Of a stretch of 17,873 nucleotides of DNA, positions 15,101 through 17,873 are shown in pieces. Source of the DNA: an uncultured Butyrivibrio sp. (lineage in GTDB: Bacteria > Bacillota > Clostridia > Lachnospirales > Lachnospiraceae); NCBI GenBank assembly GCA_910577605.1, contig CAJTON010000040.1, forward strand, positions 1 to 17,873. Reading direction: 5' to 3'. The number at the start of each line of letters is the position of its first letter. Positions within the stretch are counted from its first letter, which is position 1. The translations under genes were made by a program, and so were the position numbers. The notes beneath the pieces are model-generated. The model ran no database searches, was not told the DNA's origin, and was given only the letters and a program-made list of their open reading frames with translations.

Positions 15101-16213
15101 CTAAATTTTATTTTTAAGCTTCCATACAAACGCGAGGACCTCCGCGACCGCCTGATAAAGCTCCTGCGGTATCTCCATGCCCAGATCCACGTTATAGTAG
15201 ATCATTCTGGCTAACGGTTTGTTTTCAACGATCTCCACGTCGCTTTCTCTGGCTTTTTCCTTTATTTTGAGAGCCAGATAATCCTCTCCCTTTGCGACCA
15301 CCACGGGCGCGCGTCCGGAATCGGGTTCGTATTTGAGCGCCACCGCAAAATGCGTCGGGTTGGTAATTACAACGTCCGCCTCGGGAACTGCCTGCATCAT
15401 GCGGCGTCTTGACGCCTCCTGCATGCGCCGTCTCTGTTTGCCCTTTACATCGGGACTTCCTTCAGTATCCTTATACTCGTCCTTGACCTCCTGTTTGGTC
15501 ATCTTCATGTCGTCTTTGAATTTTAATTTTTCAAAAATAAAATCCGCAATCCCCACGATAAGATAAACAACGCTTATCGTGATCCCAAGGTCAAGTATTA
15601 TGTCTCCCATCGCGGCTACCACCGCGCCAAGCGGCATATCATACATATTAAAAATCAGTCCTATCTGATCTTTAAGCTTATTATATGCCACAATCACGCA
15701 TACGACAACTACCACAATCTGCTTGAGGAGCTGAACAAGCGTTTTTACGCTGAAAAGCCGTTTCACTCCGTTTATCGGGTTGAATTTATCAAATTTAGGC
15801 TTCATCGGCTCGGTGCTGACCTTCCATTTTACCTGAACAAGGTCCATAACAAAGGAAAGTACGAATCCGACCGCAAGTATGGGCAGCAGAATAACGACAA
15901 TATTAAGCAGTCCGTCTTTAATAAAGTTGGTCAGATATCTGCCCACCGAGTCAAATTCAAGGCTTGCGCCCGACAGATCCCCGATTTTGGTATAGGTCTC
16001 CCTGAAGCCGGACATCAGGCTTTTTCCCATAGTGGCGACATATACCTTCAATATTATAAAGAAAGCCAGCAGTATCACCGAACCGCTCAGATCCTTGCTC
16101 TTGGCTACCTGTCCTTTTTTGCGGGCGTCGTCGAGCTTTTTCTGGCTGGCGGGTTCCGTTTTGGCGCCGCCCGGACCGTCCTTGGCGAAAAACTGAAGGT
16201 CGTATTTTATCAT
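15101..16213 (-). CDS. flhB: Flagellar export switch protein FlhB
   Basis: Membrane protein that gates the order of flagellar export, switching from rod/hook to filament substrates. The 370-residue protein has a polar N terminus (about 1-40), four membrane segments (about 45-65, 100-125, 160-180, 205-227) and a cytoplasmic C-terminal domain. The autocleavage motif NPTH is intact at residues 285-288 (ITNPTHFAVALKY), so cleavage between Asn285 and Pro286 is expected. The start overlaps the fliR stop by 4 bases. A 40 to 60 base gap with a small hairpin separates it from flhA. The stop is TAG. Confidence 0.98.
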   Translation of the reverse strand: MIKYDLQFFAKDGPGGAKTEPASQKKLDDARKKGQVAKSKDLSGSVILLAFFIILKVYVATMGKSLMSGFRETYTKIGDLSGASLEFDSVGRYLTNFIKDGLLNIVVILLPILAVGFVLSFVMDLVQVKWKVSTEPMKPKFDKFNPINGVKRLFSVKTLVQLLKQIVVVVVCVIVAYNKLKDQIGLIFNMYDMPLGAVVAAMGDIILDLGITISVVYLIVGIADFIFEKLKFKDDMKMTKQEVKDEYKDTEGSPDVKGKQRRRMQEASRRRMMQAVPEADVVITNPTHFAVALKYEPDSGRAPVVVAKGEDYLALKIKEKARESDVEIVENKPLARMIYYNVDLGMEIPQELYQAVAEVLAFVWKLKNKI

Positions 16214-16986
16214 ACAAGCCCTCCTGCCACGCTCTTTACGACCTGTTTCATCATATTAAATATAGCCGACGAAATGACAGGCAGAAGTCCCACGGTCAGA
16301 AACATTACCGCAAGACCTAGCAGCAGCTTCAGCTGTACGCCGATGGAAAACATATGCATCTGCGGCGCGACTTTGGTCAGTATTCCAAGCACGACGTTAA
16401 GAAGCATTATCGTGACGAATACCGGCAGCGCAAGTCTTATTCCTATAATAAAATAACTTGCGATAACCTCCAGGAACGAGTCGTAAAGCGTTGTGTTTAT
16501 TGTAACCGCCCCGAAAGGTATTATCGAATATGAATCAATGATAGCCGAGATCAGGAACTGATACAGCCCCGATACCAGCATCAGCAGAAATGTCGTGTAA
16601 TAATAAAACGTTCCGGTAACGCCGGTCTGCATACGCAGCGACGGGTCGTACATGGTCGCCATTGACAGACCTATATTCGTATCAACGATATGTCCCATGA
16701 ACGTAACCACCTGCACGCATACGTTGCATACAAAACCGAGCAGAAGCCCGACTACGCTTTCCTTGATAACAAGTATGGCATAATCAAGTATCCCGTTATA
16801 TACCAGACTTTTATCCGGCAGCAGCATAAATATGAGTATGGATATAAAAAGAGAAAGAGAAACCTTTACTCTCTGCGGTATACTTGGGATTCCGAATAAA
16901 GGCGCGGTATATATAAAGCTGGCAATACGCGCCAGTATAAGCAGAAAAATCTCCCAGTAAGTTAAAGCTATATCAAAGCTCAGCAT
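16210..16986 (-). CDS. fliR: Flagellar biosynthesis protein FliR
   Basis: Single-copy subunit of the export gate that completes the FliP/Q/R helical core. The 258 residues match the family. The protein is almost wholly hydrophobic with about six membrane segments, and contains family-like stretches such as APLFGIPSIPQRVKVSLSL near the N terminus and a conserved VAPQMHMFSIGVQLKLLLGL segment in the C-terminal third. The ATG at 16986 is preceded by AGGTGA. The stop overlaps the flhB start in an ATGA arrangement (16210-16213), which implies translational coupling to flhB. Confidence 0.97.
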   Translation of the reverse strand: MLSFDIALTYWEIFLLILARIASFIYTAPLFGIPSIPQRVKVSLSLFISILIFMLLPDKSLVYNGILDYAILVIKESVVGLLLGFVCNVCVQVVTFMGHIVDTNIGLSMATMYDPSLRMQTGVTGTFYYYTTFLLMLVSGLYQFLISAIIDSYSIIPFGAVTINTTLYDSFLEVIASYFIIGIRLALPVFVTIMLLNVVLGILTKVAPQMHMFSIGVQLKLLLGLAVMFLTVGLLPVISSAIFNMMKQVVKSVAGGLV

Positions 16987-16993
16987 AACGGCA

Positions 16994-17263
16994 TCACCTG
17001 ATGTATGTATTGAAGTTCGACCAAAGCTCCGTCATATAATCCGTCATCTTGGTCAGTATCCATGAACCGAAGATCATCATTCCGAAAAAAACGGCTACGA
17101 TCTTTGGCACAAAGGTAAGCGTCTGTTCCTGAATGGAGGTTATCGTCTGGAATATGCTTATAACCAGACCGACCACCAGCGATATTATTAAAAGCGGCGC
17201 CGAACATTCTATTATCAGAAACAACGCCTGTCTCGAAATGTCTATAACCTGATCCTGCGACAT
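16994..17263 (-). CDS. fliQ: Flagellar biosynthesis protein FliQ
   Basis: Small inner-membrane subunit of the flagellar type III export gate, packed around FliP and FliR. The 89-residue length is the family norm. It has two hydrophobic helices (about residues 14-38 and 51-72) and the recognisable stretch SIFQTITSIQEQTLTFVPK. The ATG at 17263 is preceded by a GGAGGGAGG ribosome-binding site with 7 bases of spacing. An out-of-frame ATG lies between that site and the start. The gene begins 17 bases after the fliP stop and ends in TGA 7 bases before fliR, consistent with one transcript and coupled synthesis of the gate. Confidence 0.97.
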   Translation of the reverse strand: MSQDQVIDISRQALFLIIECSAPLLIISLVVGLVISIFQTITSIQEQTLTFVPKIVAVFFGMMIFGSWILTKMTDYMTELWSNFNTYIR

Positions 17264-17280
17264 ACGGCATCCTCCCTCCG

Positions 17281-17873
17281 TCAGTAAAAGGTCTTGACAA
17301 GATTGCCAATAATAAGGTTCCAGCCGTCAGCCATAACAAACAAAAGTATCTTAAACGGCAGTGAGATCGTAGTCGGCGGGAGCATCATCATACCCATCGA
17401 CATGAGCGCCGACGCCACCACCATGTCTATGATTATAAACGGAATGTATATCAAAAATCCTATGATGAACGCGGTACGCAGCTCGCTGACTATAAAGAAC
17501 ATATATCGGTATATCCTCCATGGTCTCTACTTCCTCGACCTGAGCGATATCAAGAAACATCCGGATATCCTTTGTGTTTGTCTGCTCAAACATGAAATTC
17601 CGGATCGGTTCTATTCCTACGTCATACGCCTCCTCCGCTGTTATCTCTTCTCTTGACAACGGGAGGATCGCGTCGTTGTATACCTGCGTGAAAACCGGCG
17701 CCATAATAAAAAATGTCAGAAACAAAGACAATCCGATAAGCACCTGATTGGGAGGGGCCGTCTGTGTTCCCAACGCCGTTCTCGTAAAATGCATCACAAT
17801 AATTATTCTCGTGAAAGATGTGAGCATAATAAGAATGGAAGGTGCCAAAGCTATTACAGTAAGAACAAGCAAA
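17281..17873 (-). pseudogene. fliP: Flagellar export gate protein FliP, 5'-partial and frameshifted
   Basis: FliP is a membrane subunit of the flagellar type III export gate (FliP5-FliQ4-FliR1 core). The 5' end lies beyond the window; the first visible codons (LLVLTVIALAPS) are internal, so the leftmost TTG is not a start. The first frame carries typical FliP sequence (TSFTRIIIV, PPNQVLIGL) and ends in IPIYVL, then runs into unrelated residues and stops near 17351. The rest of FliP (FIVSELRTAF, VIDMVVAS-like IDMVVAS, MSMGMMMLPP, SLPFKILLF) resumes in another frame from about 17502 and ends at TGA 17281. FliP normally has L-x-P-A-F-x-x-S-E-L at this junction. Pro-Ala is absent from both frames, so about 11 bases seem lost near 17500. 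That is not a simple one-base slip. If real, the gene cannot make full-length FliP. It may be a true deletion, a phase-off variant or an assembly error. FliQ follows closely. Confidence 0.9.

Noticed and set aside
17281..17502. The short frame ending fliP as a separate gene
   Set aside because: Its sequence is the C-terminal third of FliP, and its apparent ATG lies at the frameshift point without a ribosome-binding site.
1..17873. Mobile elements, CRISPR arrays, tRNA or rRNA genes
   Set aside because: I looked for transposase-like frames, regularly spaced repeats and cloverleaf-like folds and saw none.

Overview
The window is almost entirely one long minus-strand flagellar and chemotaxis (fla/che) operon from a motile, Gram-positive-type Clostridia bacterium. 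Gene content and order resemble those of flagellated Lachnospiraceae and, more loosely, Bacillus subtilis. That placement is inferred from synteny and from the Firmicutes-type chemotaxis set (CheC and CheD beside CheA/W/B), not from a marker gene. All 20 genes point the same way. Most are separated by fewer than about 60 bases or overlap, and strong Shine-Dalgarno sites often sit on the preceding stop codon. No insertion sequence, CRISPR array, tRNA or rRNA is visible.

In transcription order (right to left) there are four blocks. (1) The flagellar type III export gate: fliP (5'-partial and frameshifted), fliQ, fliR, flhB, flhA. (2) Flagellar number and placement: flhF (SRP-type GTPase) and flhG (MinD-type ATPase), then a YcgR-like PilZ protein that probably senses cyclic di-GMP. 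(3) Chemotaxis: cheB, cheA, cheW, cheC, cheD, all with intact catalytic motifs. (4) A small acidic-tailed membrane protein, the sigma-28 factor gene fliA, a FapA/DUF342 protein, a 106-residue hypothetical protein, a SwrB/DUF6115-like membrane protein with a C-terminal helix-turn-helix-like segment, a membrane-anchored protein with a long Thr/Glu/Pro stalk and an MltG/LysM-like C-terminal domain, and a GNAT acetyltransferase.

The proteins form one chain. The export gate secretes axial components, FlhF/FlhG set where and how many flagella form, PilZ and the Che proteins couple second messengers and chemoreceptors to motor switching, and FliA turns on late flagellar genes. CheY and CheR are not in the window.

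At the left edge, after the last gene, there is no strong terminator. Instead there is a good sigma-A promoter with an extended -10, followed at once by a compact fold predicted as a three-way junction. This looks like a structured 5' leader for a gene beyond the window, possibly a housekeeping gene such as rpsB by analogy with B. subtilis. The other main anomaly is fliP: about 11 bases of a conserved region appear to be missing, which breaks the frame of an essential export-gate gene in an otherwise intact operon.
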